Of a stretch of 61,928 nt of DNA, positions 44,791-53,765 are shown piece by piece (positions within the stretch are counted from its first letter, which is position 1; each line of letters starts with the position of its first letter). A program made the translations under genes and the position numbers. Below the pieces are notes generated by a model. The model saw only the letters and a program-made list of their open reading frames with translations. It ran no database searches and had not been told where the DNA came from. This stretch comes from JAFDZW01 sp035632315 (GTDB taxonomy: Bacteria > Bacteroidota > Ignavibacteria > Palsa-1295): the NCBI GenBank assembly GCA_035632315.1, contig DASQGZ010000066.1:1-61928 (forward strand). The letters run 5' to 3'.

Positions 44791-45360
44791 ATGACAGAGA
44801 ACTCTAACGGCAGTAAAGCTCAGAAGCGCTCGAAGAAAAATACTTCTTCAGATGCGCGGGAAAATCCGCATGATGTGTTCCGGAAATTTTTGCACGATGG
44901 CGAGTATCGCAACACCCCCGAGCGTTTCGAAGTCCTCGATGCTGTCCTGAGCTGGGATGATCATTTTGACGCCGATAATCTTTTTATCTATCTCAAGAAC
45001 GCGGGCTCAAAAGTTTCACGCGCAACCGTCTACAAGACACTGAACTTGCTACATGAGTGCGGTCTCGTATCACGCTACCGCTTTTCGCAAGGCCATGCGC
45101 AATACGAAAAAACTACCGACCGTCCGCACCACGATCACCTGATCTGCACGACCTGCGGCAAGATCATCGAATTCGACAACGGCCGAGTGGTACAAATGCA
45201 GAATGACATTTGCATTGCGTATGGATTTAAGCCCCTGTATCATTCATTCCAGATCTTCAGCGAATGCCTCGACGGGGCAATGGATATTCAGGATTGCGAA
45301 TATGCCCGTCAGCGAAAACTTGCGCTGATGAACCCCGCAAAGCGTGGGGGTAGAGTTTAA
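44791..45360 (+). CDS. Fur family transcriptional regulator
   Basis: A metal-responsive repressor of 189 residues. The winged-helix DNA-binding part has RATVYKTLNLLHECGLVSRYRF (recognition helix), then the dimer part with the metal site RPHHDHLICTTCGKIIEF (His113-His116, CxxC at 119-122). The usual second CxxC near the C-terminus is instead ECLDGAMDIQDC, two Cys nine residues apart. The N-terminal 25 residues are Ser/Lys-rich. An FTR1 iron permease gene follows, which points to iron (Fur) rather than zinc (Zur) or peroxide (PerR) sensing, but that is inference. A palindrome sits in front of the gene. Confidence 0.92.
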   Translation: MTENSNGSKAQKRSKKNTSSDARENPHDVFRKFLHDGEYRNTPERFEVLDAVLSWDDHFDADNLFIYLKNAGSKVSRATVYKTLNLLHECGLVSRYRFSQGHAQYEKTTDRPHHDHLICTTCGKIIEFDNGRVVQMQNDICIAYGFKPLYHSFQIFSECLDGAMDIQDCEYARQRKLALMNPAKRGGRV

Positions 45361-45396
45361 TTTTACATTTTACATTTTTCATTTTACATTTTTTGT
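45358..45396 (+). repeat. AT-rich 7-bp tandem repeat before FTR1
   Basis: Four to five copies of ATTTTAC-like units (ATTTTAC, ATTTTAC, ATTTTTC, ATTTTAC, ATTTTTT) lie between the Fur stop and the FTR1 start. Confidence 0.6.
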
Positions 45397-46189
45397 GTAC
45401 GGCAAACTTTTCAATCAATTCGTCATTAGTTTCAGAGAATCGATCGAAGCTTCGTTGGTCGTGATGGCCGTGATGGTCGCGCTGAAAAAACGCGGCGATA
45501 AACGAATCCGACGCGCAGCGCTTTGGGGAATTTATACGGCGATCGTTACCTGCGCCGTCGGCGGGTATGCGCTCGGAACGATCGCGTTGGTAAATAATCA
45601 TGGCGTCGAACTTACACTCTATATCGCCGCTGCCGTTGCAGTGACGGCGATGGTGATCTGGATGATGAAAGCAGGGAAAAAGATCAGAGCGAACATTGAC
45701 GAACGCATTTCTTCGACCACATCGAATGCCGGCTTGCTTCCTGTGCTCGGCATTTTCTTTTTTGTGTTCTTTATGATCACCCGCGAAGGATTCGAGATGG
45801 TGTTATTGTTGCTTGCATTTGGCTCCGGCGTCGGAGGACAATTTTATGTTTCGGCAATGCTTGCCGGCATCGGTTTGGCAATTTTGCTCGCGTATGCTAT
45901 TTCGAAGGGGCTCATTAAAGTAAATATCGGAAAGTTTTTACAGCAATCAGCATTCGTATTGATGATCTTCGTCGTGCAGCTGGTCTTTGATTGCCTGCAC
46001 GAAGCATACGAAGGAAATTTTCTGCCCGAGCCTTCGTCACAGTCGTTCGCAAATTTTGTTGATTTCGTTCACGACCAGGTTCCGGTGTTTTCTTATATTG
46101 CGCTCGGATTGTTTGCGTTGATCGTCATCTATCATCTGGCAATGAATATCGTATCGCGGCGAACACCAACAAAACCCGCACAAGCATAG
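45395..46189 (+). CDS. FTR1-family iron permease
   Basis: An inner-membrane permease of 264 residues with about seven helices and two REGLE-type motifs that conduct iron: FRESIEASLVV in helix 1 and TREGFEMVLLL in helix 4. The GTG at 45395 is preferred as start because the frame upstream to 45344 runs through the AT-rich repeat and overlaps fur; the family begins with a few residues before FRExxEA. It follows the Fur-family gene at close range, which suggests a Fur-controlled iron uptake unit. The usual partner, a multicopper oxidase or a periplasmic iron protein, is not adjacent. Confidence 0.85.
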   Translation: MYGKLFNQFVISFRESIEASLVVMAVMVALKKRGDKRIRRAALWGIYTAIVTCAVGGYALGTIALVNNHGVELTLYIAAAVAVTAMVIWMMKAGKKIRANIDERISSTTSNAGLLPVLGIFFFVFFMITREGFEMVLLLLAFGSGVGGQFYVSAMLAGIGLAILLAYAISKGLIKVNIGKFLQQSAFVLMIFVVQLVFDCLHEAYEGNFLPEPSSQSFANFVDFVHDQVPVFSYIALGLFALIVIYHLAMNIVSRRTPTKPAQA

Positions 46190-46250
46190 TCTTGCAAAAC
46201 TTACTCACCTGCTTACGTTGTTTCTCTCTCGCTTGATAAATTTACCTTCG

Positions 46251-47405
46251 ATGAAAATTATTTTCTGTTTCACATTGATCATTGCGCTCGCCGGCATACT
46301 TTCAGCACAGCCAAAGAGTCCGTACACGATCAAAGAGCCGTCCATTAATATTGTCACCTACCGGCCCGACATTGACAATGCAGGCATTGATAAAGCCAAG
46401 CAATTTCCCGGCGCCAAACCTCTTGCTGAGTCGCTGTATATTAAAAAAGAAAAACATCTGAAGAACATCCGGCAGCTTTCCTTCGAAGGTGAAAATGCGG
46501 AAGCGTATTTGAGTCCGGATGATCAACATATCACATTTCAAGCACGTGGTAAAGGTGACGGGAAATGCGATCAGATCTTTACGATGACGCTTGACGGGAA
46601 AAATGTCAAAGAGGTCTCGACCGGCTCAGGCAGAACAACCTGCTCGTATTTTTTTCCTGATAATAATCGTATCCTCTATTCTTCGACGCAAGCGAGCGGC
46701 GAAGGATGCCCGCCGGAGCCTGATCGTTCAAAAGGATATGTTTGGCCGATCTACAAATCGTATAATATTTTCGTCGCGGATACGAACGGTGTCACAACAG
46801 AGCAGCTAACAACCGACTCACTATATTATGATGCCGAAGCAACGATCTCACCCGTTGGCGATCGCATAGTATTCACGAGCACCCGTGACGGTGACATCGA
46901 TCTATATTCAATGAAGCTTGATGGCAGCGATGTAAAACGTCTGACGAATGAAGTCGGCTACGACGGCGGTGCATTTTATTCGAACGATGGCAAACAAATT
47001 TGTTACCGCGCGTCGCGGCCAACCGGAAAAGATCTCGACGAGTATAAAGCGCTTTTGAAACAAGGGCTCGTTAAACCAGGTGTTCTTGAAATATGGGTCA
47101 TGGACGCCAACGGTTCGCATAAGCATCAAGTTACACATAACGGCGCGGCAAATTTTTGTCCGTACTTTTTTCCCGACGGCAAGAAAATTATTTTCTCCTC
47201 GAATATGGATGACCCGCAAGGACGAGAATTCGACCTGTACTCGATCGGTACCGACGGAACGGACCTCGAGCGGTTAACCTATGCTGAAGGCTTTGACGGA
47301 TTTCCGATGTTCACGCGTGACGGAAAACATCTGGTATGGTGTTCAAATCGAAATGGGTCGCATCCGCATAACACGAATATTTTTATCGCGGATTGGGCGG
47401 AGTAA
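46251..47405 (+). CDS. TolB-like beta-propeller protein, exported
   Basis: The 384 residues start MKIIFCFTLIIALAGILSAQ, a signal peptide, then six-bladed WD40-like/TolB propeller repeats: YLSPDDQHITFQARG, FFPDNNRILYSSTQ, ISPVGDRIVFTSTRDGDIDLYSMKLDGSDVKRLT, FFPDGKKIIFSSNMD, FTRDGKHLVWCSNRNG. The frame runs upstream to 46218, but ATG 46251 gives the right signal peptide. It follows fur and FTR1 on the same strand, 61 bases after FTR1. Its link to iron is not shown; it may bind a peptide or a cell-surface ligand. It is not the Tol-Pal TolB itself, since no pal or tol genes are near. Confidence 0.88.
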   Translation: MKIIFCFTLIIALAGILSAQPKSPYTIKEPSINIVTYRPDIDNAGIDKAKQFPGAKPLAESLYIKKEKHLKNIRQLSFEGENAEAYLSPDDQHITFQARGKGDGKCDQIFTMTLDGKNVKEVSTGSGRTTCSYFFPDNNRILYSSTQASGEGCPPEPDRSKGYVWPIYKSYNIFVADTNGVTTEQLTTDSLYYDAEATISPVGDRIVFTSTRDGDIDLYSMKLDGSDVKRLTNEVGYDGGAFYSNDGKQICYRASRPTGKDLDEYKALLKQGLVKPGVLEIWVMDANGSHKHQVTHNGAANFCPYFFPDGKKIIFSSNMDDPQGREFDLYSIGTDGTDLERLTYAEGFDGFPMFTRDGKHLVWCSNRNGSHPHNTNIFIADWAE

Positions 47406-47433
47406 TTGACTTGGTGGGATAAATAGCCAACTT

Positions 47434-49473
47434 CTAAAACCCAGCCCCGCTATAATCGAACTTCATTTGTTCGACATACATCTCTACTTTCACTCTCCTG
47501 ATACCCTCGCTGCCCGATTCCATTTTGTCGGGTGTGATCTTGAAGATTTTGAGATTTTGAAATGTCAGTGTAAATAACGGATTCCCGCTATCGTCAAGAT
47601 AATCGAGTGTTCCTTTTTTTTCCCCTGTGTTGATAACAGAATCTTTCTGCCATTTATAGAATCCGTTCGAATGTGACTCGGGAATAGTGATCACAAGATT
47701 AGGAAATTCGAGCTTTGCCGGCTCTTTCTCGTACGTACGCATTTCCCCGACCGGGTTCTCAACCACTTTCTGCTTCAGTGTGATTGCTTCGATCTTATTT
47801 ACTTTCTTACAGGCATCATCAAGTCCGTCGATCTTCAATCGGAAGTTAGACGGCGTCCATTGCTTCTGAACGCCGCTACCGAACTTGTAATTACCCGAGA
47901 GGTCGTTCGTAGAGTCGCCTTTTTTATATCTCGTCCATTCCGGAGAAAATTTGATCGTCATCTTCGCCGCATCTTTTGATGCCGCGTCGAGCGCCGGCAA
48001 TCCTATTTCCGAAATAAGTGCATTGTTGAACTCGACTCTCGAATATTCTTTATAATTGTAATCGGCGGCGATGATCGCTCCGCTTTTGCGCGTGTATTTG
48101 CGATCGAACGAGCTCTTGATCCAGTCATACATATTCTTGCGCATATTCGCGCCGCAGGTTACCGAAATATCTTCGTACTTAACGCCTGCAATATGTTTTT
48201 TCTGGATGTGATCGTCACTTGTTTTCTCAGCAATATCACTTGTTGCATGCCCGCCTTCGGCAGACTGGATCCATCCTGCAGAGAGACCATCCAATTCGAT
48301 AGCATATTTTCCAGCGGTGTACGAACGTTTATCGCGCATCATACTTTGCATCCCGCCGGTGTCATCTCCGCCCGGATTTCCGGTACCACTTCCGCCGCCT
48401 GAGCCGCCGGGACCTGAATTTGTGGACGTCCCGTTAGGGTTATTGCCCGAGCTGCCAGACTTATCTCCGCCGCCACTGCCGGGCTGAGATGCGTTGTTAT
48501 TGCCGGTAATATTATTAGACTGCGTTCCTCCTCCGGTTGACCCGGTAGAGTCAGTGTTAGCAGCTGTGTTCCCTTTCGTACTGTCGTTAGTCGTATTACC
48601 GGTCGGGCTTTGATCGCAATTCGCAGATACACTGAAGACGAATGGTGCTGCCCAGCCTTGGTTGGATTGTATGAACGGATTACTGCTTGCATCGAGTGCG
48701 CGAACGCTCCACACGTATGTTTTGCCCGGTTCAGGGAGAAAATATTGTATTGGCCACAGCAACGAAGTTTGCCCGATAATATCTTGCTGCACGAGCGCAC
48801 GATTGGCAAGAATCGCCGTGATCGGCTGTTGGTTCGGATACACTTCGAAGATCGCAAAACGATAATCAACTGGCATAGTTGGCGCCGGAGCGATTGGCGT
48901 CCATTGAAAGTTCGGCATCGGCGAGCCGTCTTTTGAATAGATCACATTATTATTTCCGATCCTGCACAGCGACGATTGATCCGCCGGGATCATCAACTGT
49001 GGAGGGAAATAACTAATGATCTGCGCACAATCGTTGGGACTGACGGCAAGTTCGCCGCCCGTCTTTGCATCCATCACGTGTACGATAATGCAGATGGTCC
49101 CGTCCGGAACGCGACCTGCGCGCTGAGAACTGATGTCGACATTATTTTCGAAATGGACGGCATTCAACGGCGCTATATCTTCTCCATTGAACAGATTCGA
49201 TCCTGGACGAACGGTAACGGGTTTAAGTTTTGGCGGCTGCGTATAAGCAATTTTGTTGCCGTTAAGAAAAAACTCTGTCCAAAGAATGCATTGTCTTGAT
49301 GTCGTCGAAGTGTTATTGACGATAACGGTCGCTGTACTCGAGCGGCTTTGCCAATCCGAAAGAAATGCGGACGGGTTGTTGAGCATCGGTCTCAAAATGG
49401 TGATCTGAGCAAAAGACTCACATGCCCCGAAAATCAGGAACAGTACGCAAACGATCTGTAATAATTTTTTCAT
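47434..49473 (-). CDS. Exported protein with two tandem phage tail-tube (gp19)-like domains
   Basis: A 679-residue protein. Residues 1-23 are a signal peptide (FGACESFAQ). Residues 25-285 form a TANFOR-like beta region ending in TYVWSVRALDASSNPF. Residues 284-380 are a low-complexity Gly/Ser/Asn/Thr linker. Then two copies of the T4 gp19-like tail-tube fold: about 385-520 (YAIELDGLSAGWIQSAEGG, KHIAGVKYEDISVTCG, YDWIKSSFDRKYTRKSGAI, NNALISEIGLPALDAASK) and about 540-675 (FRLKIDGLDDACKKVNKIE, LEFPNLVITI, FYKWQKDSV, FTLTFQNLKIFKI). Tail-tube proteins form rings in phages and contractile injection systems, normally in the cytoplasm; here the signal peptide implies export. No sheath, baseplate or other tail genes are near. 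Confidence 0.8.
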   Translation of the reverse strand: MKKLLQIVCVLFLIFGACESFAQITILRPMLNNPSAFLSDWQSRSSTATVIVNNTSTTSRQCILWTEFFLNGNKIAYTQPPKLKPVTVRPGSNLFNGEDIAPLNAVHFENNVDISSQRAGRVPDGTICIIVHVMDAKTGGELAVSPNDCAQIISYFPPQLMIPADQSSLCRIGNNNVIYSKDGSPMPNFQWTPIAPAPTMPVDYRFAIFEVYPNQQPITAILANRALVQQDIIGQTSLLWPIQYFLPEPGKTYVWSVRALDASSNPFIQSNQGWAAPFVFSVSANCDQSPTGNTTNDSTKGNTAANTDSTGSTGGGTQSNNITGNNNASQPGSGGGDKSGSSGNNPNGTSTNSGPGGSGGGSGTGNPGGDDTGGMQSMMRDKRSYTAGKYAIELDGLSAGWIQSAEGGHATSDIAEKTSDDHIQKKHIAGVKYEDISVTCGANMRKNMYDWIKSSFDRKYTRKSGAIIAADYNYKEYSRVEFNNALISEIGLPALDAASKDAAKMTIKFSPEWTRYKKGDSTNDLSGNYKFGSGVQKQWTPSNFRLKIDGLDDACKKVNKIEAITLKQKVVENPVGEMRTYEKEPAKLEFPNLVITIPESHSNGFYKWQKDSVINTGEKKGTLDYLDDSGNPLFTLTFQNLKIFKITPDKMESGSEGIRRVKVEMYVEQMKFDYSGAGF

Positions 49474-49513
49474 AGTTTTGCTTTCGAAGAGGTAAACCTC
49501 CCATATAATGACG

Positions 49514-49521
49514 CAAAAATA
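49514..49521 (-). promoter_or_regulatory. Candidate -7 box for the tail-tube-like gene
   Basis: TATTTTTG on the minus strand matches TAnnTTTG, about 40 bases before the ATG. I see no matching TTG at the right distance upstream. Confidence 0.25.
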
Positions 49522-49631
49522 CGACTATTTGTGACACCGCACACCACCATCAGGCAGAAGCGCATATATTAGTATGATAATGAAATTAATCAGCGTTTTG
49601 TTCGTTCATTAACAATCACCGGGTTATACGT

Positions 49632-50234
49632 TTGAAAATTAAACCTATTCCATTGAAGAATATAGCCTTAACGGCCGCTATAATCCTGACGGTCAGTAGC
49701 GGATTTTCACTGCACGCTCAGACAAAAGTTATTATACATCCTCCGCAAGCCGAGTTGAAATTGCCGGGTCTGTTGCGACCGCTTCACTTAACTCTTGCAA
49801 AATACACTATCGAACGTCATCCGGGTTGGCAAGCCAAAGAAACGTACGACTCGGCAACGCATATTGTCACACTTGAATTTTGTGACCCGAATGATACTTC
49901 GACAATTTTAATGAGGTGTACATCTCAATCATACGATCGTCGTTCGTTCGATTCGATCCAATGGAATAAAACAAAGGAGCATATCCGAACCGGATACGGC
50001 GACCGAGGTGTCGGAGTAATGCCGCTCTTCGACAGCAGCCTCTGTGAAAAACCCGTCAACGGGATTATCGGCAGATACGAAGTGCTCGCACGACATCCCG
50101 ATCGAATTGAATATTGCGCGGCGATCATGACGACATCTGAAGGAATATTGTTGACTGCAAACTTCCCATCCGAAGATTTCAGCGACCGCCTTACCTACTT
50201 CAGAACGATCGCCAGGGATATTCGCTCGAAATAG
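49632..50234 (+). CDS. Secreted hypothetical protein (200 aa)
   Basis: Not recognised. It begins with a signal peptide (KNIALTAAIILTVSSGFSLHAQ) and continues with mixed alpha/beta sequence containing FCDPNDTSTILMRC and RTGYGDRGVGVMPLFD. No ATG exists in the signal part, so a TTG start is needed: 49632 or, in frame, 49653, which leaves a shorter N-terminus of 1-2 charged residues before the hydrophobic core. A TAnnTTTG-like TACGTTTG overlaps the first TTG, which would favour the later one. A terminator lies about 120 bases after the stop. Confidence 0.65.
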   Translation: MKIKPIPLKNIALTAAIILTVSSGFSLHAQTKVIIHPPQAELKLPGLLRPLHLTLAKYTIERHPGWQAKETYDSATHIVTLEFCDPNDTSTILMRCTSQSYDRRSFDSIQWNKTKEHIRTGYGDRGVGVMPLFDSSLCEKPVNGIIGRYEVLARHPDRIEYCAAIMTTSEGILLTANFPSEDFSDRLTYFRTIARDIRSK

Positions 50235-50356
50235 GCACATTTCTTTAAATCCAATACCGGCATTCTGTTGTATAGCCTAATAGACTACAACCTTTTATGT
50301 TGGCTTCAGTGTTGTGGGGAAGCCGGCTTAAGGTTGCAGCTTATTGTGGGTAATGC

Positions 50357-50390
50357 GCCGGAGCTGCAGAAGCTCCGGCATTTTTATTTT
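50357..50390 (+). terminator. Rho-independent terminator
   Basis: GCCGGAGCT / AGCTCCGGC stem with a 5-base loop, followed by ATTTTTATTTT. It closes the transcript of the gene ending at 50234. Confidence 0.88.
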
Positions 50391-50400
50391 AAATGATCTT

Positions 50401-50865
50401 GTGAAGTACGTTCTATCCGTTGTCTTATGTTTCTTAAGCCAACGAGCATTTGCTCAAAACCGGCCGAATGTCGATACACTTTCGCTCGGCGGAATTCGGC
50501 CGTCGGTACCTTCTGTATCGGTCCCGTCACTCTCAACATTCGATACGATCCTCTGGAATGACGGACAGGGGATCGGAATGCTTCGCTCGAAAGGCTCAAT
50601 GTTCGGGCATCAAGGCGAGTTTCGCGTCGCAATTCAAAATAACAAGGTCGAGCAGGTTTCCTTTGCGGCAGCGTCGCATAATAGATCCGAGAACGACAAA
50701 CTATTTTCCGATATTTGTTCGTCCGTGAAGAATAATTACGGCACCCCGGACATCGCATCGGCATCAGAGATCAGATGGGAAGGCGTCGAACAATTTTTTG
50801 CTATCCGGACGTCATCTGAAAATGATGCTGTAACCGTCGTCCTCTCTCGATTCGATAAAAAGTAA
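50401..50865 (+). CDS. Secreted hypothetical protein (154 aa)
   Basis: Not recognised. The product has a signal peptide MKYVLSVVLCFLSQRAFAQ and then a small alpha/beta domain with LSLGGIRPSVPSVSVPS and DTILWNDGQG. The frame is open upstream to 50344, but that segment holds the terminator hairpin at 50357-50390, so GTG 50401 is the sensible start. It ends 2 bases before the LolE-like gene, so the two are probably co-transcribed. A role in envelope biology is a guess from context. Confidence 0.6.
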   Translation: MKYVLSVVLCFLSQRAFAQNRPNVDTLSLGGIRPSVPSVSVPSLSTFDTILWNDGQGIGMLRSKGSMFGHQGEFRVAIQNNKVEQVSFAAASHNRSENDKLFSDICSSVKNNYGTPDIASASEIRWEGVEQFFAIRTSSENDAVTVVLSRFDKK

Positions 50866-50867
50866 CC

Positions 50868-52109
50868 GTGTCATTCGAACTGTTCATTGCAAAACGGTAT
50901 GCGCTTACAAAGCGCAGCGAGCAATTCATCACGATCATCAGCGCTCTTTCCGCGCTTGGCATTATGGTTGGTGTTGCAGCGCTTATCTGTGTACTTTCGG
51001 TATTTAACGGATTCTCAAAAGTTGTCACCGATATTCTCGTAAACTTCGATCCCCATATTCGCATTACTGCAAAAGCCGACAGCTCCGTGAATCAAGTTCG
51101 TTATCTTGGAAATATCGACGAGTTAGTTTCAAAAGCAAAATCGTTTCCTTCTGTCAAAGCAGCGGCAGCCGTCGTCAAAGAAAAGGCGGTAATTATACAT
51201 TATACATTGCCAAGGGTCGCCATTATTAGCGGCATCGATGTCCGGGACGTCGATCGCGTTTCCGGTCTTGCAAAAACAGTTCAAGCCGGGACGATGCAGC
51301 TCGATTCGCAAGGTATTGTTCTCGGTCAATTGCTTGCCGATAATCTTGCAATTGCTACGGGCGATACGGTACAAGTATTCAGTTCTGTCGGAATGGAAAG
51401 GATCTTGACCGAACCGGTGATGCCACGAAGTAAATATTTTATTGTGCGCGGAATTTTTGCAGCAAATAATCGCGATTACGATGGCAATAATGCGTATGTA
51501 AACATCGAATCTGCCCGCGATCTCTTTGAAATACCGCCGAATGCTGCGACACAGGTAGATATTCGATTAGACGATATAAGCCAGTCGCAACAAACGAAGC
51601 AAGCAATGCTGCACTCATTTTCTTCGCAGCCGCTCACGATCGAAACATGGTACGATCTCCATAAGGACCTCTACAACGTTATGGAAATCGAACGGTGGAT
51701 CGCGTATGTTATTCTCATTATGATCGTTGCCGTTGCATCCTTCTCGATCTTCAGCGCACTGACGCTTACGGTATTCGAAAAACGACGAGACATTGGGCTC
51801 TTGACTGCTCTTGGTGCGCAGCCGTCCCAGGTGAGAAGGATCTTTCTCATGCAAGGATTGATCACCGGAATTGCAGGCGTTTTGATCGGCTGCATTCTCG
51901 GGCTTGTAGTCGTGTGGGCTCAGCAGCAATTCGGATTTTTCAGGCTCGACACGAGCGTCTATATCATTCCGGCGCTTCCGGTCGAACTGCATCTGCTTGA
52001 TTTTATCGCTGTCGGTTTCGGGGCGCTCGTCCTTGTGATCGTTGCTGCCATTTTTCCTGCGCGGCGAGCAGCCGAGACTACCCCGGCAGAATCGTTGAGA
52101 TGGGAATAG
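50868..52109 (+). CDS. LolC/LolE-type lipoprotein-releasing permease
   Basis: An inner-membrane FtsX-fold permease of 413 residues that releases lipoproteins to the carrier LolA. N-terminal FELFIAKRYALTKRSEQFITIISALSALGIMVGVAALICVLSVFNGF is the Lol family signature, then a periplasmic domain and three C-terminal helices (IAYVILIMIVAVASFSIFSALTLTVFEKRRDIGLLTALGAQPSQVRRIFLMQGL). Start GTG 50868. It is followed 13 bases later by its LolD-like ATPase. In genomes with one LolE-like protein the permease works as a homodimer; a second copy is not in the window. Confidence 0.93.
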   Translation: MSFELFIAKRYALTKRSEQFITIISALSALGIMVGVAALICVLSVFNGFSKVVTDILVNFDPHIRITAKADSSVNQVRYLGNIDELVSKAKSFPSVKAAAAVVKEKAVIIHYTLPRVAIISGIDVRDVDRVSGLAKTVQAGTMQLDSQGIVLGQLLADNLAIATGDTVQVFSSVGMERILTEPVMPRSKYFIVRGIFAANNRDYDGNNAYVNIESARDLFEIPPNAATQVDIRLDDISQSQQTKQAMLHSFSSQPLTIETWYDLHKDLYNVMEIERWIAYVILIMIVAVASFSIFSALTLTVFEKRRDIGLLTALGAQPSQVRRIFLMQGLITGIAGVLIGCILGLVVVWAQQQFGFFRLDTSVYIIPALPVELHLLDFIAVGFGALVLVIVAAIFPARRAAETTPAESLRWE

Positions 52110-52122
52110 AATTTAGATATGC

Positions 52123-52809
52123 ATGATGAATAACGGTAATATTCTTGAAGTCACATCGCTCGCCAAACAATATCGCTCCGGCGCATCGACAATGGTCGAA
52201 GTGTTTCACGATGTATCGTTCACAGTAGCCGAAGGAGAAATTGTTGCGCTCACCGGTGCAAGCGGTTCCGGGAAGACGACATTATTAAATATTATCGGCA
52301 CGCTCGATTCGCCGACCGGCGGCACGGTCACCGTCAAAAACACAAATATCGCAACACTTTCCGGCGTCCCACTTTCCGCATTCCGAAATGAGCACATTGG
52401 TTTTATTTTTCAGTTTCATCATTTGCTTCCGGAATTTTCAGCTCTGGAAAATGTCGCAATGCCCGCGTTGATCGCCGGATGGACGCTTAGTAAAGCCTCG
52501 GAACGTGCCAATGAGTTGCTTGGTGACGTCGGCCTTTCGCATCGCAGAACACACCGGCCGTCGGAGCTGTCCGGCGGTGAAGCACAGCGTGTTGCCGTTG
52601 CTCGTGCGTTTATGATGCAGCCGGATCTTGTTCTTGCCGACGAGCCGACAGGTAACCTTGACCCTGATAATGCAGAGAAACTCTTCGCCGTGATCCTTTC
52701 GCTTGCATCGAAACATAAGCAAACATTCGTCATAGCGACCCATAACATCGAGCTTGCCCGAGGCGCCGCTCGAACGCTGCATCTTGAAAAAGGAACGATC
52801 GCAGAATAA
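52123..52809 (+). CDS. lolD: LolD-type ABC transporter ATPase
   Basis: The 228 residues contain Walker A (GASGSGKTTLLNIIGTLD), the Q-loop region, signature LSGGEAQRVAVARA, Walker B LVLADEPTGNLDPDNAE and the H-loop ATHNIELA. The LNIIGTLDSPTGG and LLPEFSALENVAMP motifs fit the LolD/MacB class. With the permease directly upstream it energises lipoprotein release. Alternate ATGs 52123 and 52126 both fit. Since the MacB-like permease at 39258 lacks an ATPase, this subunit could in principle also serve it, but it is over 11 kb away. Confidence 0.94.
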   Translation: MMNNGNILEVTSLAKQYRSGASTMVEVFHDVSFTVAEGEIVALTGASGSGKTTLLNIIGTLDSPTGGTVTVKNTNIATLSGVPLSAFRNEHIGFIFQFHHLLPEFSALENVAMPALIAGWTLSKASERANELLGDVGLSHRRTHRPSELSGGEAQRVAVARAFMMQPDLVLADEPTGNLDPDNAEKLFAVILSLASKHKQTFVIATHNIELARGAARTLHLEKGTIAE

Positions 52810-52879
52810 ATGCGGGGAAATCGTAAGGAACAGGACTCGGCATTGGCTCGTTTTCAGTCTGACTCATTTTAAAACATAG

Positions 52880-53227
52880 ATGGCACAAGCAACACGTCAA
52901 GAACTTCGCGCTCGTTCGCGCCAAAAACAGACCTCCGGTTCGCGCTCATCACAGCGAACGGCTCCCGGCAAGGCAAAGCCGTTCAATATGCCGTTCGAGA
53001 ATAAGAATGTGATATATGTTCTCATCGGGATTGGCGTTATTACTCTTGGGTATATCCTTATGGGCAGCGGCGGCGCACTGGATTTTATCCCGCTGAATAT
53101 CTCTCCGTTTGTTCTGGTGCTTGGCTACCTGGTGGTTGTGCCGCTTGGGATAATGTATGGCACGAAAAAGAAAAAACAGGCTGTTGAGGCAATGGCGCAG
53201 CCATCACAGACCGGTTCGCCGTCTTAA
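52880..53227 (+). CDS. DUF3098 family membrane protein
   Basis: A 115-residue protein with a basic, Ser/Arg-rich N-terminus and two membrane helices (VIYVLIGIGVITLGYILMG and SPFVLVLGYLVVVPLGIMYG) separated by a short loop. The NKNVIYVLIGIGVITLGYILM segment matches DUF3098, a small two-helix family found mainly in Bacteroidota and often next to cell-division genes. Its function is not established. It ends one base before the convergent rimM stop. Confidence 0.82.
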   Translation: MAQATRQELRARSRQKQTSGSRSSQRTAPGKAKPFNMPFENKNVIYVLIGIGVITLGYILMGSGGALDFIPLNISPFVLVLGYLVVVPLGIMYGTKKKKQAVEAMAQPSQTGSPS

Positions 53228-53743
53228 TTAATATTCTTCCAGAAGTGATACAAAGACCGTTCGAGCGGTTCTATCGACGCGTCTAATTTCTTCGCCGGCC
53301 ATCGTCGTAAGCCGGGTCGAACCATTGTGCAAGCTAATCGAAAGTATCGGGCCCGCACCCCCTTCAAGAATTTGTCCAACCAAGCCGATCTCTTTATTTG
53401 TCTCGGCATCGAGTACTTTCATCCCGGGATATTCATCGTAGTATGCTTTTCCATCAGGGAGCGGCAGCCGATCGTTCGCGGGAATTAAAATTTCTGCATT
53501 TCTAAATTTATCGGCTTCGTTTCGATCGCCGATCTCTTTGAAGGTCAATAAAATTGCTTTCGGTGTTTCGCGAAAGCCTGTCAATGTCAGTGACAGTAAT
53601 TCGCCGCTTGTTAAGCGAACAGATACGACAGAAAGTTTTTTGAAACGTGTATTATCGAAGGTGTATGATTCGCAACTGACTTCGCCGCGGACTCCATGCG
53701 GCTTGCGAATGACGGCGATGAGGATAAGATCATCGGTTGGCAT
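53228..53743 (-). CDS. rimM: Ribosome maturation factor RimM
   Basis: A 171-residue chaperone of 30S assembly that binds S19. The N-terminal domain has IAVIRKPHGVRGEVSCESYT and the PRC-barrel half ends in a conserved pattern with AYYDEYPGMKVLDAETNKEIGLVGQILEGGAGPIL. It lies 67 bases after rpsP on the same strand, the usual gene order, but the expected trmD and rplS do not follow; the next gene is convergent. Confidence 0.95.
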   Translation of the reverse strand: MPTDDLILIAVIRKPHGVRGEVSCESYTFDNTRFKKLSVVSVRLTSGELLSLTLTGFRETPKAILLTFKEIGDRNEADKFRNAEILIPANDRLPLPDGKAYYDEYPGMKVLDAETNKEIGLVGQILEGGAGPILSISLHNGSTRLTTMAGEEIRRVDRTARTVFVSLLEEY

Positions 53744-53765
53744 GAGAGACGTTCGTCAGCAAACC

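Noticed and set aside
47434..49473. Prophage or injection-system remnant
   Set aside because: Only the gp19-like fold is present; no integrase, capsid, sheath, baseplate or lysis genes, and a signal peptide is fused to it.
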